The notes below the pieces were generated by a model, which was not told where the DNA came from, ran no database searches, and saw nothing but the letters and a program-made list of their open reading frames with translations. Position numbers and translations under genes: made by a program. A stretch of 64,000 nt of DNA from assembly GCA_964019695.1 (NCBI GenBank), contig CAXHUL010000256.1, positions 57,011 to 121,010 of the forward strand, read 5' to 3'. Numbering within the stretch: position 1 is the stretch's first letter; each line of letters opens with the position of its first letter. This stretch comes from Loripinus fragilis (lineage: Eukaryota > Mollusca > Bivalvia > Lucinida > Lucinidae). Positions 57,701 through 64,000 of this stretch are shown piece after piece.

Positions 57701-59709
57701 CAGAAATTAACTATTTACTCTAAATAGAGCATGGTCTATAAAATGTCTTGCTTGTCGAATTGACTTGTTTTTATAGCTCCAATTTTTATCAATTGGTTGC
57801 AAAGTAAAGCCCAAGCTGACCCTGGACTGGATGGTCACTTTTGCATCACTTTTGCGAGTAGGATGATATAAGAGAGTATATATACCAGGCCTTTAGTTAA
57901 TAGTATGTAACAAACAAGATTTTTATTTCTTAACAAAAACATGTGCTGTGGGTACTAAAAACATATGTTAAAACTGATGGGTAGGAAAACCTTTATAATT
58001 CTACCTCAAAAATTTTGTTTATCTTAACCTGCTTTATAAAATTCATACATAGTTTTTTTATAAGCGAGTATGTATAAGCTAACGTTTGTATTCAAAAATA
58101 AGAGTCCTTTGTAGCCACGATTCATCTATGTTTTGCCAGCTGTCAATGTGAAAAAAATCCAGTGAGAAATAGTTGCAAAATTGGAAACCTGTATTTACGT
58201 CCTTTACAGATATTAGACCGAGTTTGTGACACTTGACTTTAATCACAGTTTTGTTAAGTTATGTATTTGCAAGGACATTTTAGCATAAAATTGTTTGGGT
58301 TTCTTACCCATCAGTTTAAACAGTCGTGTGTTTTGAGGTTGGGTTGAGAAATAAGAAAAAATGTTTTTAATTAGGCATTCTTATCTGGAGGCATGATATG
58401 CCATGTTTCGTTTCTGTCTGACAATTCCTTGGTACTGCTTGTATTCATTTATATCATTTAGTTAGACCATTAGCTGATCAGAGATGACTACAGTTGTTCT
58501 TTTTTTTTATAAATAAGACCCCATCTTCACGAGTAGGAAACTTCATAAACAGAGCCGCTGGCTCTGTATATGGATGCTGAAAAATTCGCCTAAACGCTAA
58601 AAATATTTCTTTTATCATGTAAAATAACGAAAAAGGAGAATGTAGTGCTCCACTCTGGTCTCTCAACTTCTAATCCAAGCTTATGAGAGCAGCATATTGT
58701 TCACGGTTTTATTTCAATCGTTCAAACTTCATGTACCTCACTACATAAAGGATTCAGACAAAACCGTAGACAATAGCTTAGATAAGAAGGAAATGATAAG
58801 AGCTGAGCCACCATTAAAGCACCGAATGGAAAACTTACAGTTTTTAAGCGATAGTACAGCCTCTACTAAAACTGGAAAGACCCTCATTAGATTTCCTTTT
58901 CAGAGCCGTGGCTCTGTTTATGAAGAAACCTACCCGTGATCTTGGGATAATGCAGCTAAAATGATGATGGTCATTCACAAACATTTGTGCGACAATGACT
59001 TGTATGCTTATGCTGTGGTCTAATTAGTTTTCAAAATGAAGTTTCCATTTTTAAATGATAAATTGAAATTGCAAGACAAAACACATTTTGAAAACGACTT
59101 ATAGCACTTTAGAAATTATTTTTTCAAAAATAAAAGGGGGCGTGGGAGGCTGCTGAGAAGTCTCAGAAATTGTCGCGAAAATAAATGTTTCGTGAATAGC
59201 GTTAAAATACATATTTACAATATTAAAATTTCGCGACTGGAGCATGCTTTACCTATATCAGAAAACGACGGAGTGATTTCACCATTTCGCAAGGGTTTGA
59301 TTCTCGTGAAAAATGGCGGATGCGAAGTTTCGCGAAAATAGCACCTTCGCAAAAATTTCTGACTTTAGAGTATTAGCACGTATATGGGTCTCGACGCCAG
59401 AAAACCTGTCTTTGGGGGGGGGGTGCGAACAAACCAGGCGCAGACCCGCCTGCGCATCTACGCAGATTCACCAGTGCTTTTGATTTTCTCTTTTTGGAAA
59501 GTATTATAATATTATATGAACTTACTTCAGGTGAAATTTCAATCTTCTAGCTAGGGGACTGGTTTAAACCTTGGTATGTCCGAAATCCCGAAGATAGGTA
59601 CCGTTTTTTTCGCGTCGAGGCCCAATAGTTATATGACTTATACAACTACTAAAGTGTGTATGTTTCTTTATTTGCAGTTGACATCTACAGAGAGTTACTG
59701 ACCAACTAG
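47125..59709 (+). CDS. Unrecognised multi-exon gene, complete coding model
   Basis: The join of 47125-47158, 48260-48321, 50270-50395, 51582-51728, 53024-53197, 54255-54344, 56810-57452 and 59678-59709 gives 1308 nt with no internal stop and 435 residues. Every intron is GT-AG and all phases agree. Visible features: basic RKRARLLK (about 43-50); proline-rich middle; PLKKRKY nuclear-localisation-like motif (about 193-199); DEYFREHQKHVEQEM acidic, probably helical region; acidic SDSDDDDLFGGD (about 402-413). No signal peptide or membrane segment. I do not recognise the family. A nuclear role is inference from the basic and acidic motifs. Paralogs on both strands show conserved frames, which supports it being real. 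Introns carry at least three 240-bp MITEs, SINEs and a LINE fragment. Confidence 0.75.
47351..47702. mobile_element. CTCTGGTTTACC MITE, interrupted copy
   Basis: Left end at 47351 (a second left end at about 47299) and right end CTGCGCCCAGTAAACCAGAG. About 130 bp at 47383-47520, resembling 4130-4330, interrupts the left part. Paralog of 35619-35848. Confidence 0.65.
47791..47970. mobile_element. MITE with CAGTGACGGATCCAG ends
   Basis: Paralog of 35880-36044 with the same interior (TTTTTAAATATACTATGAAA, CAGCAAAGCGAACCCCC). Confidence 0.8.
48260..48321 (+). CDS. Exon A (exon 2), main copy
   Basis: 62 nt between tctctccag and CAG|gtagct. FDLPSFSSQALSQVKDSHYQ after the split codon. The most conserved exon of the family; three copies are in the window. 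Confidence 0.75.
48322..50269 (+). other. Intron A-B, main copy
   Basis: T-rich low-complexity sequence (48470-48520), a reverse unit of the AATTAAAGTAAAGTAAC repeat (about 49085-49230), a 241-bp MITE (49573-49813) and a (GTCT)n run (50208-50233) just before the acceptor tract of exon B. Confidence 0.6.
49573..49813. mobile_element. 241-bp MITE (CCAACAATGTGG ends), in intron
   Basis: TGAGCCACGACATGTTATTT and TCATGGCTCA ends; interior as for 41416-41650. Same orientation as that copy. Confidence 0.85.
50270..50395 (+). CDS. Exon B (exon 3), main copy
   Basis: 126 nt, 42 codons, phase 0 to 0. Acceptor ctttttcag, donor GAG|gtaaat. Peptide RNLGAIRQVQRKRARLLKNL... ending DESNKHE; strongly basic. 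Absent from both other copies, so its coding status rests on open frame, phase fit and splice sites only. Confidence 0.6.
50439..50655. mobile_element. 217-bp MITE (CCAACAATGTGG ends), inverted
   Basis: TGAGCCACGGCATGAGAGTT to TCATGTCGCGGCTCA. Interior reversed relative to the copies at 49573 and 51838. Lies in intron B-C. Confidence 0.8.
51582..51728 (+). CDS. Exon C (exon 4), main copy
   Basis: 147 nt, 49 codons, phase 0 to 0. Acceptor ctcttttag, donor AAG|gtaaga. Peptide IKSSCYSVPSPLSLTPVDQE... ending HRASAIPK. Five codons shorter than the left copy's exon C. Confidence 0.75.
51838..52075. mobile_element. 238-bp MITE (CCAACAATGTGG ends), in intron
   Basis: TGAGCCGTGACATGTGATTT to TTATGTCATGGCTCA. 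Absent from the corresponding intron of the left copy, where 2040-2100 is continuous across the site, so it inserted after duplication. Confidence 0.8.
53024..53197 (+). CDS. Exon D (exon 5), main copy
   Basis: 174 nt, 58 codons, phase 0 to 0. Acceptor gttttccag, donor CAG|gtaatt. Peptide EFQSHLNKGLGYPPRPMTGF... ending HEAHTHPQ. The 3' half is the founder of a 134-bp tandem array that runs into the intron. Confidence 0.75.
53112..53999 (+). repeat. 134-bp tandem array of half exon D plus donor, seven units
   Basis: Donor junctions CAG|gta fall at 53197, 53331, 53463, 53597, 53731, 53865 and 53999, so the spacing is 134 (one unit 132). Each unit carries about 27 codons of exon D (IIRPTPRYINVVR...HEAHTHPQ) and an intron piece ending CTCTATTGTTAG. 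Five of the six extra units keep the peptide frame; the 132-bp unit is frameshifted. If the TTAG served as an acceptor, the about 100-nt cassette would enter out of phase and meet TAG at the CCTAGA site. Confidence 0.85.
54255..54344 (+). CDS. Exon E (exon 6), main copy
   Basis: 90 nt, 30 codons, phase 0 to 0. Acceptor cattcacag, donor AAA|gtaagt. Peptide LQTASSGSSRLPLKKRKYVA... ending GPEPAAK, with a nuclear-localisation-like basic patch. The left copy's counterpart lies just off the window. Confidence 0.7.
54465..54560. repeat. AAGAACCGTCTC hairpin family copy
   Basis: GGTACTCAAAGAACCGTCTC / GACGGTTCGTTTGAGTACC with a two-base centre. Intron E-F. Confidence 0.7.
54660..54752. repeat. (CT)n then (CTT)n microsatellite
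   Basis: About 60 bp of CT followed by CTTCTTCTT. SINE head debris follows (GAGGAGCACTGTGGCTCA, 54752-54860). Confidence 0.95.
55087..55252 (+). mobile_element. tRNA-derived SINE
   Basis: A box TGTGGCTCAGTGATAGAG, B box GGTTCGAGCC (55141-55150), body ACTGGTTATACGTCCCGACA and CAACACAAACAAATC end. Intron E-F. Confidence 0.75.
55559..56574 (-). mobile_element. 5'-truncated non-LTR retrotransposon
   Basis: On the - strand: the end of a reverse-transcriptase frame (56574-56155), about 590 bp of 3' UTR, and a terminal TATGTC repeat (about 55559-55582). Short tandem-repeat tails instead of poly-A are known for several CR1/Jockey-like groups. 5' truncation is normal for target-primed insertion. Intron E-F of the main gene, antisense to it. 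Confidence 0.85.
56155..56574 (-). pseudogene. Reverse transcriptase C-terminal tail (LINE ORF2)
   Basis: About 135 codons: KVQERALRFINND..., PLHVRRIKQMACEVFKI, a YNFR / TTRYGLRSFRSEAARVWNSL block and LP(N)EMR...F.RLI..W, ending in C.C..C. This is the conserved post-RT tail of Jockey/CR1-like non-LTR elements. The catalytic FADD region is absent, so it cannot act. The frame is intact up to the stop. Confidence 0.85.
56810..57452 (+). CDS. Exon F (exon 7, large acidic), main copy
   Basis: 643 nt, 214 codons plus one base. Acceptor ttttgacag, donor G|gtaagt. Begins ALKRSFGNVENSAFCNFLPS, followed by helical-looking acidic stretches (EHQKHVEQEMTAEDNEVAEI), SELDSQVRSTDEAHYLFRPI, an S/T/P-rich linker, GVDVHAMVRNMMDDSD and SDSDDDDLFGGDQR. 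The truncated copy aligns over 448 nt without gaps. No domain family recognised. Confidence 0.75.
57453..59677 (+). other. Intron F-G, main copy
   Basis: Matches 38219-40262. Carries a hairpin-family copy (57905-58020), a MITE of about 430 bp (58518-58944, ends CCCATCTTCACGAGTAGGAA and complement) and the main-copy-specific insert 59385-59625. Confidence 0.7.
59385..59625. mobile_element. 241-bp TA-target MITE, main copy only
   Basis: Inverted ends TGGGTCTCGACGC and GCGTCGAGGCCCAA, with TA at 59383-59384 and 59626-59627. The paralogous intron near 40201-40220 is uninterrupted (differing by one base). A G-run lies at about 59415. Confidence 0.75.
59678..59709 (+). CDS. Last exon G, main copy
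   Basis: 32 nt after tttgcag; with the carried G it reads VDIYRELLTN-stop. The stop is at 59707-59709. No AATAAA immediately follows; the 3' UTR end is not determined. Confidence 0.7.
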
Positions 59710-59852
59710 AAAGATTGATGGAACCAATATATATTCTATAATGCAGTTGAAAAGAAATTGATATTTTACATCAGAATATTTGTTATGAATGCAATATTTG
59801 AAATGATAAAAGACGCACATTCATGTGGTTTTGGTACATGTACTTATTGATT

Positions 59853-60005
59853 ACCCCTTTACTCAAGAGGCTAATTTTAGATCATGGCATCATTTTCTAT
59901 TTTTAAACAATATTGAAAGACATATAATGGAAAATGGAGCAAATGCTCCATTTTCCATAATATTTTCATGATATTCCAAAGGCATTATTATGGAGTAAAG
60001 GGTTA
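59853..60005. mobile_element. MITE with CCCTTTACTC ends, paralog copy
   Basis: Paralog of 40634-40822. Hairpin AAAATGGAGCAAATGCTCCATTTT here is almost perfect with no loop. Confidence 0.7.
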
Positions 60006-60284
60006 TGCAAGCTTTGGAGTTCCCACAGCCTTTTCTTCTCTCTCACACAAAGTAGGGGCGTTGATGAAGGCTAAAGACAAAAACCAGTCCTCTAACCCCA
60101 CTAGATAGCTGTGTTATTATCTCAAGAACATGCTCGCATAGTTTATGCTACTGATCACAAAGCTTTTCTAAGTCACTCTTGAGTTAAACAAAGAAGCTTT
60201 ATCTAGAGTATGATTTGAACTTTGATCGTATTTTATATTTTGTGTGTGGAAGTCATGAATCTGTTATAAATTGAAATAACAACA

Positions 60285-60590
60285 TGCGCGGATCCAGAAA
60301 CATTTGTCAGAGGGGGTCCAACTTTGACTAGTTTTTTATTAATTGATGAGGGGAAAGAGGGTGATCTAAGTACCACTGAAAGCAGGCCCTCATCAGCCCG
60401 CCAGCGAAACTCCATTTAAATGGCGTTTCGCTGGTGGGTTGATGAGGGCCCAACATTGAATGCTGGCTTGGTAGCTTTGTGATTTTTAGGAGATCCGTAC
60501 CAGTACTGCTAAGAAATCATATAGATTAGTGATTTTTCAGTGGGTCCGGACACCCTGCCCCCCCCCCTCTCTGGATCCGCGCATGAACAA
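60285..60590. mobile_element. MITE with GCGCGGATCCAGA ends and nested hairpin, paralog copy
   Basis: Paralog of 41112-41322, with the CATTTAAATG hairpin at 60381-60451. An extra stretch (60455-60540) resembles the tail seen after the hairpin at 15150-15175 (AACATTGAATGCTGGCTTGG), so more of the nested element is kept here. Confidence 0.75.
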
Positions 60591-60689
60591 GATACATGTA
60601 GTGTGACAAAAGCCTGTTTCACTGAAATTATAAAACACAAATAAAATCTGACAATTGACAAGCTTGTTTTTCTTTTCTTATTTTCTTAT

Positions 60690-60925
60690 GCCGCGACATG
60701 TGATTTCCAACAATGTGGCATTTTGACAAGTGTAGACTCAGAAGAGCCTGCGCGGCCTCCTGTTACGCTTAGAAACTCCAAATGATGTTCAGCCAGTAGA
60801 TTAGCACTCATAGACTATCCAAACGACAAGCAAAGGTTCTGATCAGAATGCGCGCATGCGCTGGCTGATCTGAGGCTTTGCAGGTCACACATACCACATT
60901 GTTGGAAATCTCATGTCGCGGCTCA
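60690..60925. mobile_element. 236-bp MITE (CCAACAATGTGG ends), paralog copy
   Basis: Same position and orientation in the duplicate as 41416-41650, so it predates that duplication. Confidence 0.85.
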
Positions 60926-61017
60926 ATTATTCCCTATGAATAATTAAATGGGCTTTTCTTATATCCGATGAATACCCACCAATTGCAAAATTTCACATAT
61001 TTCTAGACATATTTAAA

Positions 61018-61245
61018 AAGTGTCGATCCTGATCGAATGGCTTCACCAGAACTCAACTGATCAGAATATACACGAGTTTCAAACTAGGATATGTTTAGAT
61101 TCACGAAGATAATCTAAATCTTAGCCCATATATGCATCCATATGAGTCCTTTTTGTGGGACGTAGGCAAAAAGGGCAGACTCAGACCAGACGCCGCAGAA
61201 CTCGGTGTCTGATCAGGGTCTCCACTGTTTGCTTGCAGAAAGTTA
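61018..61245. repeat. Two GATCAG-family hairpins, paralog copies
   Basis: Counterparts of those at 41748-41965. Stem CAGACGCCGCAGA / CTCGGTGTCTG has one change relative to the other copy. Confidence 0.75.
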
Positions 61246-61439
61246 TATAAAAAATTGAATAGAAATGAAAAATACCCAACAACCCTAAAATTAGAAATGG
61301 ACTCGTCCAATTAATAAGGATGGGAAATACATTGGGCATATATGTGTTAAAGTCCTGTAAGGACACCTAACACACATCAACTATTCAGAGATCGGTCACA
61401 CATGATGCCTCATCAAAAGAAAACACATAAGTGAAAATG

Positions 61440-62670
61440 ACCAGGATATGGCATAATCACAGACCACAGACCAACACACGGCACCTTGAAGAAGAGACAC
61501 AGAATACACGACATCTGACTCACAAACAAAAATCCTCAGCCAGATGACTGCAAAAAGCAAGTGAGTATGACCCGTCAATGCCACAATCACAGTCCATAGA
61601 CCAACACACTTCACCGAGAGAAAGAGACACAGAACACGACAGCTTGAAGACAATTAAAGTAAAATAACCAGATCTTCCTCAGCAAGATGACTGCAAAAAG
61701 CAAGTGAGTATGACCCATAAAAGCCACAATTACAGTCCATAGACAACACACGTCACAGTGAGGAAGAGACACAGAACACAGAAAGTCACACGACAGCTGG
61801 AACACAATAAAAGTAAAGTAACCAGATTACCTTCTTCAGCAAGATGACTGCAGAAAGCAAATGAGCATGACCAGGAAATGACACAATCACAGACCACATA
61901 CTAAGTCACACTACCAGGAGAAAGGGACACAGAATACAGACAGCCACGACAGCAAGAACACAACGAACGATGTTGACCTTTAAATGCCACTTTCACAGCT
62001 TGTGAGCGCCACAGTCAAAGACCACAGACCAACACACCAGGAAGAAGCATAGAACACAGAGAGCAAGAACACAACAAGCAAGTATGGCCTCTAAATGCCA
62101 CATCAAAGACCAACTCAGGGCACCAAGAGGAAGAAGCACCGAACACAGACAGCAACACAATTAAAGTAAGAGTCAAATAACCAGCTATCTCTTCCTCAGA
62201 CAGATGACTGCAAAGGGCAGCAAGTATGACCTCTAAATTTCACATCACAGACCAACTTTTGGCACCAAGAGGAAGAAGCACCGAACACAGACAGCAACAC
62301 AATTAAAGTAAGAGTCAAATAACCAGCTATCTCTTCCTCAGACAGATGACTGCAAAGGGCAAGCAAGTATGACCTCTAAATTTCACATCACAGACCAACT
62401 TTTGGCACCAAGAGGAAGAAGCACCGAACACAGACAGCAACACAATTAAAGTAAGAGTCAAATAACCAGCTATCTCTTCCTCAGACAGATGACTGCAAAG
62501 GGCAAGCAAGTATGACCTCTAAATTTCACATCACAGACCAACTTTTGGCACCAAGAGGAAGAAGCACAGAACACAGACAGCAACACAATTTAAGTAATTT
62601 AGTAACCTGCTGTCTCTTCCCCAGCAAGATGACTGCAAAAAAGCAAGTGAGTGTGGCCTGTAATTGTCCA
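61440..62670. repeat. Tandem repeat ending in a 143-bp satellite
   Basis: The left part consists of diverged units like those at 42383-43050. From 62119 the units become nearly identical: GGCACCAAGAGGAAGAAGCA at 62119, 62261, 62404 and 62547, periods 142-143 bp. Short open frames are artefacts. Confidence 0.85.
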
Positions 62671-62673
62671 CAG

Positions 62674-63047
62674 TTAAAGCTGCATAGTCTGTAACTTTTG
62701 CTATTTTTCGAAATTTTTTATTTTATTTTTAAATCATTTGTAAAAGTAGAATTAAGTTATGTTTTCACAATAAATCTGTTCACTATACCTGAAAACTGCA
62801 CGGAAAAGTGAATCATCTTATAAAACAGGTGTGTTTTTCTCTTGTTGGTAATTATTTGCGTCCCTCCAATAATTATAGACAGTTAATTTTAACATAAATG
62901 CTGTTGTTTTGATACTGATAATTTGTTAAGATTTACGAAATTGGTAAAATGTTTACCTGAATTTAAGTTATTTTACTGTGTCCTTGAATTAAAGAAACAT
63001 TAGTTCTAAAATGAAAAGATCAAAAGTTACAGACTATGCCGCTTTAA
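62674..63047. mobile_element. TTAA-bounded MITE, copy 2
   Basis: Matches 15198-15571 from end to end. It interrupts the tandem-repeat block: GTCCACAG at the left is continued by AAGTCCACTGACC at the right. Confidence 0.8.
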
Positions 63048-63119
63048 AGTCCACTGACCAGCAAGAGATCATTCGACCGGAACACAATTAAAGTAAAGTA
63101 ACTAACCATTATATGTTGC

Positions 63120-63275
63120 AGCACGTTTTGTAATAATGTAATAATTATTACATTTTGATCTTTTATTTCATTTTGCGTCGCCAACGTCGACACAAAATGA
63201 AATAAAGATGTAATAATACGATTATTACATTTTGCGTCAATAAGGTGCATATCAACGCAAAATGAAATAATGTTG
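63120..63275. mobile_element. Foldback element (ATTACATTTTG... arms)
   Basis: Segments ATTATTACATTTTG, TTATTTCATTTTGCGTC and complements are arranged as an inverted array with centre GCCAACGTCGAC. Arms partly duplicated. Confidence 0.65.
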
Positions 63276-64000
63276 GAAGAAGCTAGCTTATTTCACTCGT
63301 TTGAGTTAGATTAGAGATATAATCTTGAAATTTCATAAAATAAGTTTGAAATTGAAATGACCTATTTTTTCTTCTTTCATTGACATTTTGAACTTATGCT
63401 CTCATTTTAAGCCTATGAACGTTTAAGCCTCGTTCTGACTATACCTATGTAGCCACAGTACATCCGATACCGTAAAGCACTGGGACGCATTTCTTAAAAA
63501 ATTGAATTGCATTCTCACCTTAACGATGTTACCCCGGTATAGCCCTGTTTTTTTTCTAGACTTTACATATTGTTATATATACATAGGCAGAATTTGTTAA
63601 ACTGGGCAGACCGGGCCTCTACCGTGTCCAACCGAAGTAGCAACGAGTTTTCGGGTAAAAATGGGGCTTTACCGGCTCAAACCATGACAATACCTGTCAC
63701 AACCGGTGCGAACCATGACGCTACCGTTCTTAATTTGGGGCTCTACCGTCCTATCACAGGGGCAAACCGTGGGGGTGTCTTCAACGTGCTCGGCTAATAA
63801 AGGTGGATACACGGACGTTGAGGGTGTCGTCCCGGTTTACCATGGTATTTGACAGCATTCCTGGTGACTCGCGTTGACTCCCAGTTGTTTTCAACATCTT
63901 AGAACAACCAGGGAATGAGCCCGTTCAACACTGTTCATCCTGGTTCGCCAAGGTTGTCCACTATTGTGACATGGTTCAACAGTTCATCCCTGATCACAAA
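63276..64000. other. Unassigned right-edge sequence
   Basis: 63400-64000 is less AT-rich than the rest and has repeated GGGGCTCTACCG-type motifs (63611, 63661, 63738) and AACCATGAC repeats. A 75-codon open frame (63570-63797) spans these repeats. No domain recognised; may be part of a repeat continuing off the window. Confidence 0.3.

Overview
The window is animal nuclear DNA: AT-rich, intron-bearing and packed with short non-autonomous transposons, tRNA-derived SINEs, LINE fragments and satellites. The repeat repertoire suggests a mollusc, probably a bivalve; this is inference, since no standard marker gene is present. I found no rRNA gene, functional tRNA gene, CRISPR array or bacterial-type operon. 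A 23-base run of N (28440-28462) marks an assembly gap.

The coherent genic signal is one unrecognised gene family in several copies. The most complete copy is on the + strand (47125-59709). Eight coding exons with matching splice phases join into 1308 nt, or 435 residues. The predicted protein has a phase-1 mini first exon, a short FDLPSF-type exon, basic and proline-rich middle exons, a KKRK-type nuclear-localisation-like motif, a large acidic C-terminal exon and a tiny last exon ending in LLTN-stop. A second copy lies on the - strand at the left edge (exons between 4687 and 818, continuing off the window) and lacks the third exon in frame. A third, truncated + strand copy (36417-40294) keeps the second exon, most of the big acidic exon and the last exon. 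Its 3' flank matches that of the complete copy for about 4 kb, so the two are segmental duplicates.

Three further promoter-plus-first-exon cassettes stand alone (- strand 7848-7881 and 18357-18390; + strand 43800-43833). Each has the same upstream block with a CRE-like element and a 34-nt coding exon ending in the same phase with a GT donor. They lie upstream of, and in the same orientation as, the left and right gene copies. They look like alternative first exons or relics of more gene copies. All three gene copies and both upstream sets sit in a nest of mobile elements, some of which mark the breakpoints.

Layout: 0-5 kb, left gene copy (- strand) with TTAA and hAT-like MITEs and a SINE; 5-9 kb, tandem repeat, MITEs and orphan exon 1; 8.6-14.9 kb, two adjacent TA-flanked inverted-repeat elements; 15-17.4 kb, TTAA MITE and a 27-bp minisatellite of about 50 units; 17.4-22 kb, SINEs, orphan exon 1 and satellites; 22.2-28.3 kb, a foldback structure with arms of about 0.7 kb containing a dead Tc1 transposase; 28.5-35.6 kb, a block bounded by 61-bp inverted repeats; 36-42 kb, truncated gene copy; 42-47 kb, tandem repeats, a 7-bp-TSD element family and orphan exon 1; 47-60 kb, main gene; 60-64 kb, duplicated 3' flank, a 143-bp satellite, a TTAA MITE and unassigned sequence.
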